A stretch of DNA of 64,000 bases, taken from assembly GCF_016616885.1 (NCBI RefSeq), contig NZ_CP067102.1, forward strand, positions 7,096,501 through 7,160,500, written 5' to 3'. Position 1 is the first letter of the stretch, and the number at the start of each line of letters is the position of its first letter. The DNA comes from Bradyrhizobium diazoefficiens (GTDB lineage Bacteria; Pseudomonadota; Alphaproteobacteria; Rhizobiales; Xanthobacteraceae). The notes beneath the pieces are model-generated. The model was not told the DNA's origin, did no database searches, and saw nothing but the letters and a program-made list of their open reading frames with translations. The translations under genes and the position numbers were made by a program. Below are positions 46,699 to 56,482 of the stretch, piece by piece.

Positions 46699-47886
46699 AT
46701 GCTTATCTCGGTCCCGCAGATACTCTTGGAATTCGCGGCCGTCGGTTTGATTTTTGCGACGATGGCTTTCGCGGCCCAGGCGGGAGCTGCGCTGCTCTTG
46801 TCTGATCGCTCGCTACCGGCAGCGTCACTTCGCCCTTCCATTGCAGTGTTGCTACCGGCGCATGATGAAGAACAGACCATCGAAGCAACCCTAATTCGGA
46901 TTAAGGAAGAATTATCGCCGGCCGATCGCCTCTTGGTCGTCGCCGATAATTGCGTCGACCGAACAAGGACGCTCGCGACGCGAGCGGGCGCAGAGGTCGT
47001 GATCCGAAATGATCCCAATTTGCGCGGAAAAGGCTTTGCTCTCGCTGCGGGTCTCCGCCACCTTGCCGCGACGCCACCCGACGTCGTCGTTTTCATCGAT
47101 GCAGACTGCCGGGTCGGGTCTGGCGGCGTTGGGCTGCTCGCTCAAGCCTGTGCCGCTTCGAACGCGCCGGTGCAGTGCCTCAATCTGATGATCGCCGATC
47201 CGGATAGTCACGCTCCGCCGCCTCACTTGGCCGAGTTCGCATGGCGCATCAAGAACGATCTCAGACCTAATGGTTACGCACGCCTCGGCTTACCTTGCCA
47301 GCTGCTTGGGACCGGTATGGCGCTGCCTTGGAGACTGATTGATCCCGGGATGTTTGCGACAGGACACCTGACCGAAGATTTATTCGTTGGGCTTGAACTT
47401 GCGATGAAAGGCTTTTCGCCGCGCTTCTTTCGGGAAGCTTCTGTGACAAGCTATTTTCCCGAAAGCCAAGGCAGTCGAGATCGGCAGAAACAGCGCTGGA
47501 TGCATGGGCATTTCGCGCTGATCTACAGCCATGCGCCTCGGCTCATCCATCAGGCATGGCGGCGACGAGATTTCGGGTTGCTGGCTTTGGCAGCTGACCT
47601 TGCTGTTCCACCTCTCGGGGTGCTCGCTTGCGCCAATATGGCGCTGCTACTGATGTCCCTGGCCTGGATGGCTGCGGTCGGCGCGCGGGCCCCGCTCGTT
47701 TTTGCGACCCTCGCCAGCGCGCTCTTCGCGTCGTCCCTCGTGGCCGCTTGGTGTGTCTGCGGACGGGATCTTATTGGCCTGAAGGAAGTCAAGCTCTTGC
47801 CGCGGCACATCATCACGGTCATGGGCTCTGCCTTGAACGCGGCTCGCGGACATAAGGTGCCATGGATTCGGACCGATCGGGTCTAG
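46699..47886 (+). CDS. GT2 family membrane glycosyltransferase
   Basis: A 395-residue GT-A glycosyltransferase with one N-terminal and two or three C-terminal membrane helices. The catalytic core has SIAVLLPAHDEEQTIEATL, the donor-site D-x-D (VVFIDADCRV), a GHLTEDLFVGLELAM acid motif and a Q-x-x-RW-like QKQRWMHGH. That set is typical of inverting, membrane-bound EPS transferases. It is translated 8 bases after the WecG-STAS gene. Confidence 0.88.
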   Translation: MLISVPQILLEFAAVGLIFATMAFAAQAGAALLLSDRSLPAASLRPSIAVLLPAHDEEQTIEATLIRIKEELSPADRLLVVADNCVDRTRTLATRAGAEVVIRNDPNLRGKGFALAAGLRHLAATPPDVVVFIDADCRVGSGGVGLLAQACAASNAPVQCLNLMIADPDSHAPPPHLAEFAWRIKNDLRPNGYARLGLPCQLLGTGMALPWRLIDPGMFATGHLTEDLFVGLELAMKGFSPRFFREASVTSYFPESQGSRDRQKQRWMHGHFALIYSHAPRLIHQAWRRRDFGLLALAADLAVPPLGVLACANMALLLMSLAWMAAVGARAPLVFATLASALFASSLVAAWCVCGRDLIGLKEVKLLPRHIITVMGSALNAARGHKVPWIRTDRV

Positions 47887-47953
47887 ACGGACCACCAAAC
47901 ATCTCAGGCGACGGGTTCGCGTACTTTGGGGCGGATACGTTCCCGTCGGCGGC

Positions 47954-48901
47954 TTACCGGTGCAAGCGCCTGGCCGCCCCTCGGCTTAGCTGAAACAGCG
48001 CCTGCCCGGGCGGCCATGTTCTAAGCAAGCGCTTCACAAAACGATTGGCATCGTAGCTGACGTGGCACTGATTGAGCAGGACTGCGCGCGCCTCGACAAA
48101 CTGACCGCGGTCGATCAACTGACGAGCATACTCCAGGAGAAGGAAATTCGCGTAACGCGTGCCGCTCGCCACGAGAGCGGGCGGCACTCCGCCTTCTCTT
48201 ATCATGTCGGGAAACCGCTGGGCAAAGAGTGGACGCCATACCTCGCGTGCTCCGCCGCTTGCCGTATTGTTCGGCGAATGCGCGTCGTTATACGTCGCGG
48301 AGAGCTTGGCGTTGTAAACGAATGGGCCCTGACAGGCGAGCCTGCACCACATATCGATATCTTCGCCCGCCGATACTCCGACAGTAAAAAGGCCCGCCGC
48401 CAGGAGTTCGTCCCTAAGAACCAGGATCGAGCTCGAGCTCATCGGGTAGCCGCCATTGGCGAGCGCGAATGAAAAATAATCATCAACCTTCTGGGCTGCA
48501 ACCTTCCGGTCAATCAACGGCCCACCAGCGCGGCTCTGAAGCTGGAGATTGCTGAAAGCTGCAATCGCCATACTGTCATTCACTGCATTTAAAAGGCAAG
48601 CAAGGTGGTCGTGCGACCACAGGTCGTCCGCATCAAGAAATGCGATCCATTTCCCTTCCGCTGCGGCGATCCCCCGATTCCGCGCGGTCGAAACCCCTGC
48701 ATTCGCTTGCTGAATTAGACGCAGCCGCGGCCCACCCGAGCTTTCCACCAAACGGGCGCCGCCGTCCGTCGATCCGTCGTCAACAACGACTATCTCAAAC
48801 TCGACGTCAATCTGACCAGCCGCTGATCGAAGCGTATTCAGAATGAAGTCCGCCTTGTTGTACAAGGGTATTACGACCGAGATGAAAGGCTTCCCACTCA
48901 T
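47954..48901 (-). CDS. GT2 family glycosyltransferase
   Basis: A 315-residue soluble glycosyltransferase from ATG 48901 (MSGKPFISVVIPLYNKADF); an upstream ATG at 48937 is less likely. It has the standard GT-A elements: VVVDDGSTDGGARLVE, NAGVSTARNRGIAAAEGKWI and the metal-binding FLDADDLW. It converges with the membrane GT2 gene, 67 bases apart, and probably adds one sugar of the repeat unit. Confidence 0.88.
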   Translation of the reverse strand: MSGKPFISVVIPLYNKADFILNTLRSAAGQIDVEFEIVVVDDGSTDGGARLVESSGGPRLRLIQQANAGVSTARNRGIAAAEGKWIAFLDADDLWSHDHLACLLNAVNDSMAIAAFSNLQLQSRAGGPLIDRKVAAQKVDDYFSFALANGGYPMSSSSILVLRDELLAAGLFTVGVSAGEDIDMWCRLACQGPFVYNAKLSATYNDAHSPNNTASGGAREVWRPLFAQRFPDMIREGGVPPALVASGTRYANFLLLEYARQLIDRGQFVEARAVLLNQCHVSYDANRFVKRLLRTWPPGQALFQLSRGAARRLHR

Positions 48902-49293
48902 CGTCGCCACACGGCACCGCGCATCCCCATTTATCATGCGACGGCTGCGATGAGGCTGCCATACCGAGCCGCCGTCTAAATTGTAAAATTGTGCGCCGCT
49001 TCCCGGACGGCCGCAAGTGGCGGACTAAGGGCCCCTCCCGCGGGACTACTTCCTTTGGGTCATCAAATCATTCGGAGGTGCCGTTGAACTTTTAGATCAT
49101 TGAGCCGTTTAGGATCGCTAATCCGTTCCGTCCGCTAAGAATCAAAGCACCTTATCGCCCGTTTCGATCACCAAATCGCCTTCTTAAGGCCCAATACATT
49201 TACAACTTATGTACAGAGAAATTCAATTTTGCGGCATCCGGCTTATCTGAACCGAGTTTGGGACCGGCCAAGCGGTATGACAATCGGGGTATC

Positions 49294-49328
49294 TCAATAT
49301 CTTTGGAATCGAGTCAATATATTTGGAA
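49294..49328 (+). promoter_or_regulatory. Direct repeats upstream of the LuxR-type regulator
   Basis: TCAATATCTTTGGAA (49294-49308) and TCAATATATTTGGAA (49314-49328) match at 14 of 15 bases with a 20-base period, about two helix turns. They end 14 bases before the preferred start codon. This layout suits a pair of operator half-sites, perhaps for autoregulation. The repeat is seen; binding is inferred. Confidence 0.5.
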
Positions 49329-49342
49329 CAAGGATCGTATTG

Positions 49343-50074
49343 GTGGACTCGATCGTGCCGACATTCATCCTGGAAAGCGACGGCCTCTTCCGTGAAGGCC
49401 TCCGCCTCATACTGTCGAAGACGCGCTTCCGTCCGCAAAGTTGGGGAGCTGAACTGGAAGATCTCACGAACATTCCCGTTGATACGCCAACCTTGTTCAT
49501 CGTCGGAATCGGCCATAAGCATGATCTAGTCTCCAAATTGAAAGAGATCCGAGGTCAACATCCATCTTCGTCCATCGTGGTCATTGGCGCCGACGACGAT
49601 CGTAGATGCATGGTGAGCGCGCTAGATGCCGGTGCAAACGCGGCGCTTTGCTCATCGGTCTCCTCAACCAGTCTCGTTAGCTCGCTTCATGCGATCATGA
49701 GCGGCGGCGTCATCGTTTTCGATGCGCGGCTCTGGCCATCGGGCATTCAACCGAATGAAGAACCAACGTCATTGCCGAGCGGAAATGCTGCCGCAACCAA
49801 GAGCGAGTCGCTGGCGCTGAAGCAACTGTCGGCGCGAGAGATCGCAATCCTGGAAAGGATTGTCCAAGGTGAATCCAACAAACATGTTGCTCGTTTTTTT
49901 GACATCGCCGAGCCGACGGTAAAGGCTCATGTCAAGGCTATTTTTCGAAAGATAGGCGCGAGTAATCGTACCCAGGCGGCGATTTGGGCGCTCAACCACA
50001 GACATTTCGAGAGCTTGAATGGGATTGCGCAGGATATCTCCGTGTTAGTCGAGCGCGAAGTTGCTCCGGGGTGA
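49343..50074 (+). CDS. LuxR/NarL-type regulator with degenerate receiver
   Basis: A 243-residue regulator. The frame is open from 49229, but GTG 49343 is preferred: AAGGA lies 8 bases upstream, and homologous sequence begins at DSIVPTFILESDGLFREGL. The receiver-like half lacks the phosphorylated aspartate; the position reads TLFIVGIGHKHD, with Gly where D is expected. The C-terminal LuxR helix-turn-helix is normal (LSAREIAILERIVQGESNKH, then VKAHVKAIFRKIGASNRTQA). It stands at the right end of the EPS locus and probably controls it independently of phosphorylation. Confidence 0.85.
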   Translation: MDSIVPTFILESDGLFREGLRLILSKTRFRPQSWGAELEDLTNIPVDTPTLFIVGIGHKHDLVSKLKEIRGQHPSSSIVVIGADDDRRCMVSALDAGANAALCSSVSSTSLVSSLHAIMSGGVIVFDARLWPSGIQPNEEPTSLPSGNAAATKSESLALKQLSAREIAILERIVQGESNKHVARFFDIAEPTVKAHVKAIFRKIGASNRTQAAIWALNHRHFESLNGIAQDISVLVEREVAPG

Positions 50075-50533
50075 ACAGACGCACCCAGAAACGGCTCGCT
50101 CTTCGGAACAGGGACAATCCATGAAATCCTCACCGGTCACGCCGACACGCACCAGTTAACCAGGTCGCCTAGTTGCCGCACTTGGGAAACTTTACGGGTG
50201 GCGATGGCGTAAACCCCCGCGGAGACCGGGTGCTGTCCCAACTGGGACACGCACGCGCCCGCTCGGGAACTGCCCTTGATCGGCAGGTAATATTCAACTT
50301 GCTGCGCATGGCTGGGAAGATACCGACGTCAGCTATGAGCTTCGGCTATATGCCCATCCTCGTGCGCCGCGCTGGGCCTAGTGGGCTGTCTGATCCCTTG
50401 ATCGGCTTGGGCTTTACGCGTGGCGGGTTTCACCAAACAGCTTATGCGAGTGCCTTGTTGCGGGCTCGGCAAATGCATTCTGCTTCCTCGTCGCACGGAC
50501 AAGAGGCGGGGCTGGGTCCTGCCAGTTAACTCT
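50075..50533. other. Intergenic region, no gene seen
   Basis: About 460 bases to the right of the EPS locus. Open frames exist on the plus strand but show no family motif or ribosome binding site. Confidence 0.4.
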
Positions 50534-50725
50534 TTAGCTGATGATCTCCTTGACCTTGATGCCGCGCAAGGCTTCGATGCAGTCGGCCACCAAATGCAAG
50601 AGTTCTTGTCGCTTTATGTTTTTCACTTGGCGGCCTTCCATATTGGTGAGAATGAATCTCGCCATCTCGTAGGCGACTTCAAACTGCGATTTGCCGGTAA
50701 CCTCGACATCGATTTTTTCAGCCAT
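50534..50725 (-). CDS. Small hypothetical protein
   Basis: A 63-residue protein with a strong ribosome binding site (GGGGGAG 4 bases before ATG 50725). The sequence is predicted to be helical and charged (YEMARFILTNMEGRQVK; LLHLVADCIEALRGIKVK), with no membrane segment. Its size and composition fit a small soluble DNA- or protein-binding factor, but I recognise no family. Confidence 0.6.
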   Translation of the reverse strand: MAEKIDVEVTGKSQFEVAYEMARFILTNMEGRQVKNIKRQELLHLVADCIEALRGIKVKEIIS

Positions 50726-51256
50726 TTCGCTCCCCCGCTAGTTGTAGTTGGAAAGCCGCAGTCCATGGGTAAACCTATCGGAAAGCGGATGGCCCAGTCG
50801 AGTCCGACGTAAGGAGTGCGGATACCATCGACCGCCCTTGAAGGTCGTGGGACGAACGGCCGCGAAAGAGCGAGTATGAGCGCTGCTTCGCAAGGGGATC
50901 GACCATGCGAGTCGCGTTGCCTTATTCCGGGATTGCCGTCTGCCTCTCTATCACCGCTTGGCTCCTGCTGGCGCTGAGAACGTCCTTCCCGGAGCGCAGC
51001 GGTGGTGCGCTTCGCCGGGGCCAGCACCTTCTCGCCGCGTTCCCACGCGGCATATTTGCTTGCTGTCCATTCCTGCTCTAGCCGCCACTCCTCGAAATCT
51101 GCCCGGGTTCGCTTGGAGACGAACAAGGCCCATGGCCGCCTGGCTTATCTGCTTCCTTCTCTACCCCGCTGTTACGCGGAATAGCGTGAGAATGGAGGTT
51201 TGGTTTGTGCTGATGCTGTGGAGATGGCACATGGAGAAGCCGCCGACCTGCTCGAC
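50726..51256. other. Intergenic region with a doubtful frame
   Basis: About 530 bases. A minus-strand frame reaching 51126 begins MFVSKRTRADFEEWRLEQEW, which looks protein-like for about 40 residues, then becomes low-complexity and overlaps the gene at 50534-50725. It may be the 5' relic of a small gene; I do not call it. Confidence 0.3.
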
Positions 51257-51490
51257 CTAGATCACCCGCTCCTTGGTGATCCGCAAGCTGCGAACGTAGT
51301 AGCCCTGTCGCTGAACGGCTGACCTGATCTCATCACTGACTTTGAAAACTCTTTGTCTGCTCTTGCGCCACTTATGCCTAGAGCTGAGCACGGGTATTGC
51401 TGAGCCTGTGTTTAGCACGAGCAAATCGCGCTTATCATTGCGATAGACATCAAACACTTTTTGTCCCCGCTGTTCGTATGAAGTAAGCAT
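51257..51490 (-). CDS. Small hypothetical protein
   Basis: A 77-residue basic protein ([20 protein letters not shown] start; [20 protein letters not shown] near the end). The composition is protein-like and free of stops, but the ribosome binding site is weak. There is no signal peptide or membrane segment. Function unknown. Confidence 0.45.
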   Translation of the reverse strand: MLTSYEQRGQKVFDVYRNDKRDLLVLNTGSAIPVLSSRHKWRKSRQRVFKVSDEIRSAVQRQGYYVRSLRITKERVI

Positions 51491-51589
51491 GAAATATGTT
51501 TCGGTCGTCTAGATCGAGCAGCTTACTATCTCGAATGGCTGTGCGGGTTGTAAATCTGCAACGCCCGCGACTTTTGCTTCACCGCGTTC

Positions 51590-51880
51590 CGGATTTGGAA
51601 CGAGCTGATGGTGCCGCTGTCGGTGCGGGCAATCCTGACAGTGGTGATCTTTACGTTCACCCTGACCTTGCAGGAGTTCGTCTACGCGCTGACCTTCGTC
51701 TCGTCGTCCGACCAAAAGCCGATCACGCTGGGCGTCTCGACCGATCTGATCCGCGGCGACGTGTTCTTCTGGGGCGAGATCATGGCAGGCACCTTGATCG
51801 CCGCCGTCCCGGTGGCGATCGCCTATAATCTCTTCCTCGATCGCTTCATCGCGGGCATCACCGGCGGCGCGGTCAAATAG
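51590..51880 (+). pseudogene. Sugar ABC transporter permease (MalG type), 3' fragment
   Basis: The last 97 or so residues of a carbohydrate ABC permease of the MalG family: WNELMVPLSVRAILTVVIF, FTLTLQEFVYALTFVSS, and the C-terminal RGDVFFWGEIMAGTLIAAVP and FIAGITGGAVK. The N-terminal two-thirds, including the EAA loop that contacts the ATPase, are absent, so it is a relic. Together with the ligD fragment it brackets the EPS locus with broken genes. Confidence 0.85.
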
Positions 51881-52231
51881 CCGTAGCGCTGCTCTGGGAG
51901 GGTTTCACTAGGCTCCTGCGCGCCCTGGTCCCATGGCCGCCACGGCCGCGCCTCCTTCTCCTCGCGGTGCCCGGCGCGATCTCGACGGAGTGTTGAGGTC
52001 CGTCATTGCCGCGACAGCCGTTTCGCTGGCGCGAGGCCGGGCGTAGCCTTTCGGCGGTGCTGCCGCGTGGCAATCGCGGTGCGTTAAGCGTTTGCCAGTG
52101 AAAGCATTGTGCTCTCCGGAACGCGGCGACCTGACGCTCCTGATCACGCCAGGAGACCCCGCATGAAGGCGCTGACGTGCCCACGACAGTATCCGCGCCT
52201 TCGGGCTTGCCGCATCTCCTGGGCCGCTCGG
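51881..52231. other. Intergenic region, no gene seen
   Basis: About 350 bases between the permease relic and the oxidoreductase gene, which converge. No terminator with a T-run and no repeat was recognised. Confidence 0.4.
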
Positions 52232-53407
52232 TTACCTGATCCGAACCCAGGCGCCATTGCTTGCTGATGATCTCAGTGCAGCATCGATGAACTTCACGCC
52301 GGCGAGGCCATCCTCGATGGTCGGGAAGATCACCGCCAGATCCTGTTTCCTGCCGGTCTCCGCTGCGCGAATGGCCCGCGCCGCCTCGGCATAGATTGTT
52401 GCGAAACCCTCAAGGTAACCCTCGGGGTGGCCGGACGGGATGCGGGTGACGCGGCCCGCCTCGACCAAGGCGCCGGCCCCGCCGCGGGTCAGGAACTGCT
52501 TGGGCCGGCCGTGGAGCGTGAACCACAGATGGTTCGGATTCTCCTGCGCCCATTCGAGGCCGCCTTTGCTGCCGTAGACACGCAGCGTCAGACCGTTCTC
52601 ATTGCCGACGGCGACCTGACTCGCCCACAGCATGCCCTTGGCACCGCCCTTCCACCTGAGAAGGATCTGAACGTCGTCGTCGAGAAGCCGTCCCTCGACG
52701 AAGGTCGAGAGCTGAGCGAGCAGTTCGTCGAGCTCGAGTCCGGTGACGAAGCAAGCGAGATTGTAGGCATGGGTGCCGATGTCGCCGATGCACCCGCCGG
52801 CGCCGGAACGGGCGGGGTCCGTGCGCCACGCTGCCTGCTTCTGGCCGCTGGTCTCCAACCGCTCCGTCAACCAATCCTGCGGATACTCGGCCTGAACGAG
52901 ACGGATCTCGCCAAGGTCGCCGTTCGCGACCATAGCCCGAGCCTGCCGGACCATGGGATAGCCGGTGTAATTGTGCGTCACCACGAAGACCCTGCCGGTC
53001 TTCCTGACCAGCGCCACCAGTTCCTCAGCCTCGGCGACTGTCGTCGTCAGTGGCTTGTCGCAGATCACGTGTATGCCGGCTTCAAGGAAGGCCTTCGCGA
53101 CCGGGCTGTGCATGTGGTTGGGCGTCACGATCGAGACCGCCTCGATGCCGTCAGATCGCGCGGCTTCCGCCTTCGCCATCTCCTCGAAGGAGCCATAGGC
53201 ACGGTCGTCGGCGATGCCGAGGTCCTTCGCCGAGGCCTTGGCTCGGATCGAATCCGACGCGAGCGCACCGGCGACCAGCTCGAATTGGTCGTCGATGCGA
53301 GCGGCAATGCGGTGGACGGCGCCGATGAAGGCGCCCTGACCGCCGCCGACCATGCCGAGCCGGATACGACGATGACCGGCAGATTCATTGCTTGCTTCGA
53401 TAGCCAT
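52232..53407 (-). CDS. Gfo/Idh/MocA family oxidoreductase
   Basis: A 391-residue NAD(P)-dependent sugar dehydrogenase. The N-terminal Rossmann motif is LGMVGGGQGAFIGAVHR, and the catalytic lysine lies in the EKP-type motif, here CDKPLTTTVAEAEELV. The C-terminal alpha/beta domain carries the usual GGCIGDIGTHAYNLA with the catalytic His/Asp region. It oxidises a sugar or cyclitol hydroxyl. It starts 15 bases after the stop of the TIM-barrel isomerase gene, a pairing seen in loci that make and epimerise 3-keto sugars. Confidence 0.88.
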   Translation of the reverse strand: MAIEASNESAGHRRIRLGMVGGGQGAFIGAVHRIAARIDDQFELVAGALASDSIRAKASAKDLGIADDRAYGSFEEMAKAEAARSDGIEAVSIVTPNHMHSPVAKAFLEAGIHVICDKPLTTTVAEAEELVALVRKTGRVFVVTHNYTGYPMVRQARAMVANGDLGEIRLVQAEYPQDWLTERLETSGQKQAAWRTDPARSGAGGCIGDIGTHAYNLACFVTGLELDELLAQLSTFVEGRLLDDDVQILLRWKGGAKGMLWASQVAVGNENGLTLRVYGSKGGLEWAQENPNHLWFTLHGRPKQFLTRGGAGALVEAGRVTRIPSGHPEGYLEGFATIYAEAARAIRAAETGRKQDLAVIFPTIEDGLAGVKFIDAALRSSASNGAWVRIR

Positions 53408-53422
53408 ATTATTCCCCTTCGC

Positions 53423-54478
53423 TCAGGAGATGCCCAGCATCTTGCGGTTCGCCTGCTGGTCCGTACCGGAACCTGCGAAATCGTCGAACGCTTTTTCGGT
53501 GACGCGGATGATATGGTCTTTGATGATCTGCGCGCCCTCCCGCGCACCTTGCTCAGGATGCTTCAGCGCGCATTCCCATTCGAGCACCGCCCAGCTCCCG
53601 TAATCGTATTGCGTGAGCTTCGCGAAGATGGCGCCGAAATCGACTTGGCCATCGCCCAGCGAGCGGAAGCGGCCGGCACGGTCGACCCAGCTTTGGAAGC
53701 CGCCATAGACACCCTGGCGGCCGGTCGGGTTGAACTCGGCGTCCTTGACATGGAAGGCTTTGATACGCGCGTGGTAGATGTCGATGTAGTCGAGGTAGTC
53801 GAGCTGCTGCAGCACGAAGTGCGATGGGTCGTAGAGCAGGTTCGCGCGCTTATGGTTATTTACCCGATCGAGGAACATCTCGTAGGAGACACCGTCATGC
53901 AAATCCTCGCCCGGGTGGATCTCGTAGGCGAGATCAACGCCGTGCTCATCTGCATAGTCAAGGATCGGCCGCCAGCGCTTCGCGAGCTCGTCGAAGGCGG
54001 CCTCGACGAGGCCGGCCGGACGCTGCGGCCATGGATAGATATAGGGCCAGGCAAGTGCGCCTGAGAAGGTCGCGTGCACCGTAAGCCCGAGACGCTTGGA
54101 GGCTAAGATCGCGCGCTTGACCTGGTCGACGGCCCATTCGGTGCGCGCCTTCGGATTGCCGCGGACCTCAGGTGCGGCGAAGCCGTCGAACGCCGTGTCA
54201 TAGGCCGGATGAACGGCGACGAGCTGGCCTTGGAGATGGGTCGAGAGCTCAGTGATGGAAAGGCCGTGACGAGATGCGATACCCTTCACCTCGTCGGCGT
54301 AGGTCTGCGACTCCGAGGCCTTCTTCAGATCGAGCAGCCGCCCGTCCCAGCTCGGAATCTGAACCCCATTGTAGCCAAGTGAGGCTGCCCAACCGCAGAT
54401 CGAGTCGAAGGAGTTGAACGGCGCCGCGTCGGCGGCGAACTGAGCAAGGAATATCGCTGGTCCCTTGATCATCTTCAT
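53423..54478 (-). CDS. Sugar phosphate isomerase/epimerase (TIM barrel)
   Basis: A 351-residue xylose-isomerase-like TIM barrel. Metal ligands are visible in LAYEIHPGEDLHDG (Glu/His), LLYDPSHFVLQQLD (Asp/His) and IKAFHVKDAEFNP (His/Asp), with a late EWECALKHPEQG glutamate. Such enzymes epimerise or isomerise free or keto sugars. It is the first gene of a pair with the Gfo/Idh oxidoreductase. The 5' gap (54479-55036) should hold its promoter. Confidence 0.87.
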   Translation of the reverse strand: MKMIKGPAIFLAQFAADAAPFNSFDSICGWAASLGYNGVQIPSWDGRLLDLKKASESQTYADEVKGIASRHGLSITELSTHLQGQLVAVHPAYDTAFDGFAAPEVRGNPKARTEWAVDQVKRAILASKRLGLTVHATFSGALAWPYIYPWPQRPAGLVEAAFDELAKRWRPILDYADEHGVDLAYEIHPGEDLHDGVSYEMFLDRVNNHKRANLLYDPSHFVLQQLDYLDYIDIYHARIKAFHVKDAEFNPTGRQGVYGGFQSWVDRAGRFRSLGDGQVDFGAIFAKLTQYDYGSWAVLEWECALKHPEQGAREGAQIIKDHIIRVTEKAFDDFAGSGTDQQANRKMLGIS

Positions 54479-55036
54479 CGAGTGCCTCCTTCTACCTTGG
54501 ACGCGCCAGCAGCACGCGCCCGCTGAGTTCGATACCCTACCAAAACTCGCCTCCCCTTGCTGGTTCCGGGAGACAGAGTGGGCATTTCACCCCAATGCCC
54601 AGACCAGGCAATCGCATCTGGGGAGTCCCGCTTCAGAAGATCTCCCCCGTCCACAACGCCATCGCATCAACGTCGGACAGCGGTGCCGATCGAACCAAAG
54701 CTGTCGTGCAGGCGGGTGCGCGGTACCACCTTCGACAACATGGCGCGATTCACCGGTCATTCCAGCTGCGGATAGCTGCCGACCACCGTGGTCGGAAGGA
54801 TGTGCGTTGGCATAGCCGTGGGGTTCTCCTTCTTGTTATTGCTGAGGGCGACCGTTCAAGCCGCACGTCCCTCGTCCTTCACGGGATTACTGAGACACCT
54901 TCTTGACGAGGAAAGAGATTCGGACTCCCTTTGTGAAGCGTCCTGCAACTGGCGCGCCTGTGAAAGGCAGCTCCCGACGCGCTACAGCGAGCGTCTCGCC
55001 AGCGGCCATGGCAAGCTTCAGGCGGCACCAGCGCTC
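54479..55036. other. Intergenic region, no gene seen
   Basis: About 560 bases between two co-directional isomerase genes. A minus-strand 40-codon frame near 54904-55010 (MAAGETLAVARRELPF start) could be a gene relic. Nothing else is recognisable. Confidence 0.35.
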
Positions 55037-55930
55037 TCACGGTTTCTGCGCTGCTGAAACGAGCTCTGCCTTGCGCCGCGCCGTCTCCAACCCGAGCGCA
55101 ATGAAGCGACGAGCATGATGCGCAAGCTCCATGTTGTCGGTCCACAGATTGCGCCAGATGGCGGTCTTCCTGGACAAGTTCCCGTCGACGATCTCGGAGG
55201 AGAAAGATTCGAAACTGAGATCGTCCCTGTAGCCGATTGCCGTGAGCACGTCGAAGACCGCTGCGAAATCGATGCTCCCGGTGCCGAGGAAACCGCGATG
55301 GCTCTCGCCGATATGGACATAGCCGATCTTGTTCGCGGCACGGCGGATGGCCAGTCCAATATCGGCCTCCTCCAGGTTCATATGGAATGTGTCGAGATGG
55401 AGGAAGATGTTGTCGGATCCGCTGTCCTCTATGAACGCAAGCCCTTGTGCCGTGGTGTTGAGCAGATTGCTTTCGAAGCGGTTCACCATCTCCAGATTGA
55501 GTGTGACACCGGCGGCCTTAGCTCTCTCCGCGACCTCGGCAAGCGTGGCCGCACTGCGGTTCCACTGGTCACGCGTCGGCGCCGTCGTCTGCAATCCATG
55601 GCCGGATGACAGGATGCCGCCGACCTTCCGGCCACCGAGGTCGCGCGTGAGCGCAATCGTTCCGTTCAGGATTTCAATGCCGCGCGCGGCGATCGCGCTG
55701 TCCGCGCTGGAAATGTCGCCGTCCGGCGGCAGGCCGATGCTGATCGCCACCCCGAGGCCAAAGTCAGCAATGCGCTTGGCCAGCCTGCCGATATCGACAT
55801 TGGCGGGATCGAGATAGGAGAACTCGATTAGATCGAAGCCGGCCTCCTTCGTGTTGGCCAGCGTGCGTTCGAGGTCGGCTTGCGCCGAGCTCGCCGACCA
55901 GACGAAAGAGTGGATTCCGATGCGCGACAT
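55037..55930 (-). CDS. Sugar phosphate isomerase/epimerase, tagatose-epimerase-like
   Basis: A 297-residue TIM barrel of the D-tagatose/D-psicose 3-epimerase group. ATG 55930 is chosen because GGAGGAG precedes it by 6 bases; upstream in-frame residues look non-coding. Metal ligands appear in LNLEMVNRFESN (Glu), LHLDTFHMNLEE (Asp/His) and YVHIGESHRG (His), with a late Glu in LSFESFSSEI. It probably interconverts keto sugars. It is followed downstream by the intact isomerase/dehydrogenase pair and preceded by the truncated sugar-binding protein gene. Confidence 0.88.
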   Translation of the reverse strand: MSRIGIHSFVWSASSAQADLERTLANTKEAGFDLIEFSYLDPANVDIGRLAKRIADFGLGVAISIGLPPDGDISSADSAIAARGIEILNGTIALTRDLGGRKVGGILSSGHGLQTTAPTRDQWNRSAATLAEVAERAKAAGVTLNLEMVNRFESNLLNTTAQGLAFIEDSGSDNIFLHLDTFHMNLEEADIGLAIRRAANKIGYVHIGESHRGFLGTGSIDFAAVFDVLTAIGYRDDLSFESFSSEIVDGNLSRKTAIWRNLWTDNMELAHHARRFIALGLETARRKAELVSAAQKP

Positions 55931-55998
55931 GATCATCTCCTCCTGTCGGGAATTTGGGCGGCCGCGGCGAGGCGACCGCACTGATGTTTCGAGCGGCT

Positions 55999-56460
55999 CT
56001 AGCGGGCCGCCGTCCAGCCCTTGTAGTCCTTCAGGTTCTCAGCTGTGATCAGCTTCGGGTCAAGCAGCACGACTGACTCGGCTGGCTTCTTACCGGCAAG
56101 CACCTGGGCAGCCATCTGCAGCGACTGACCCGCCATGACATAAGGATCCTGTGAGGCCGAGGCCTTGATCAGCGAGGTGCCGGATGAGAATTCTTTCTCG
56201 ATATCCGGCGCGCCATCGACAGCCGTGATGATGAAGTCGGAGCGCTTTAGCTGCCGGGCCGCGAGCTCCGCGCCGATTGCCGTGGGATCGTTGATCGCGA
56301 ATACGGCGTCGATCTTGTCGAAGCGGGTCAGCAGCGACTGGAATACCTTCAAGCCGCCGTCCCGAGAGCCTTCGGCATTCTGATCGTCCGAGAGGATATT
56401 GATGTCCGGATGCTGTTTGAGTACGTCCTTGTTGGGATCCTCGCTGACCATCAAGATCCT
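55999..56460 (-). pseudogene. Sugar ABC substrate-binding protein, 5'-truncated
   Basis: The C-terminal 151 or so residues of a ribose-type periplasmic binding protein: FDKIDAVFAINDPTAIGAEL, ITAVDGAPDIEKEF, LIKASASQDPYVMAGQSLQM, ending LKDYKGWTAAR. Signal peptide and first lobe are missing. The homology stops near 56460, where it abuts the 5'-truncated FGGY kinase on the other strand. The remnant cannot form a binding protein. Confidence 0.88.
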
Positions 56461-56482
56461 GTCGGATCGGCCGATTTCGGCA

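Noticed and set aside
50623..51126. A 167-codon minus-strand frame
   Set aside because: Overlaps a better-supported small gene, has weak composition after about 40 residues, and no family match.
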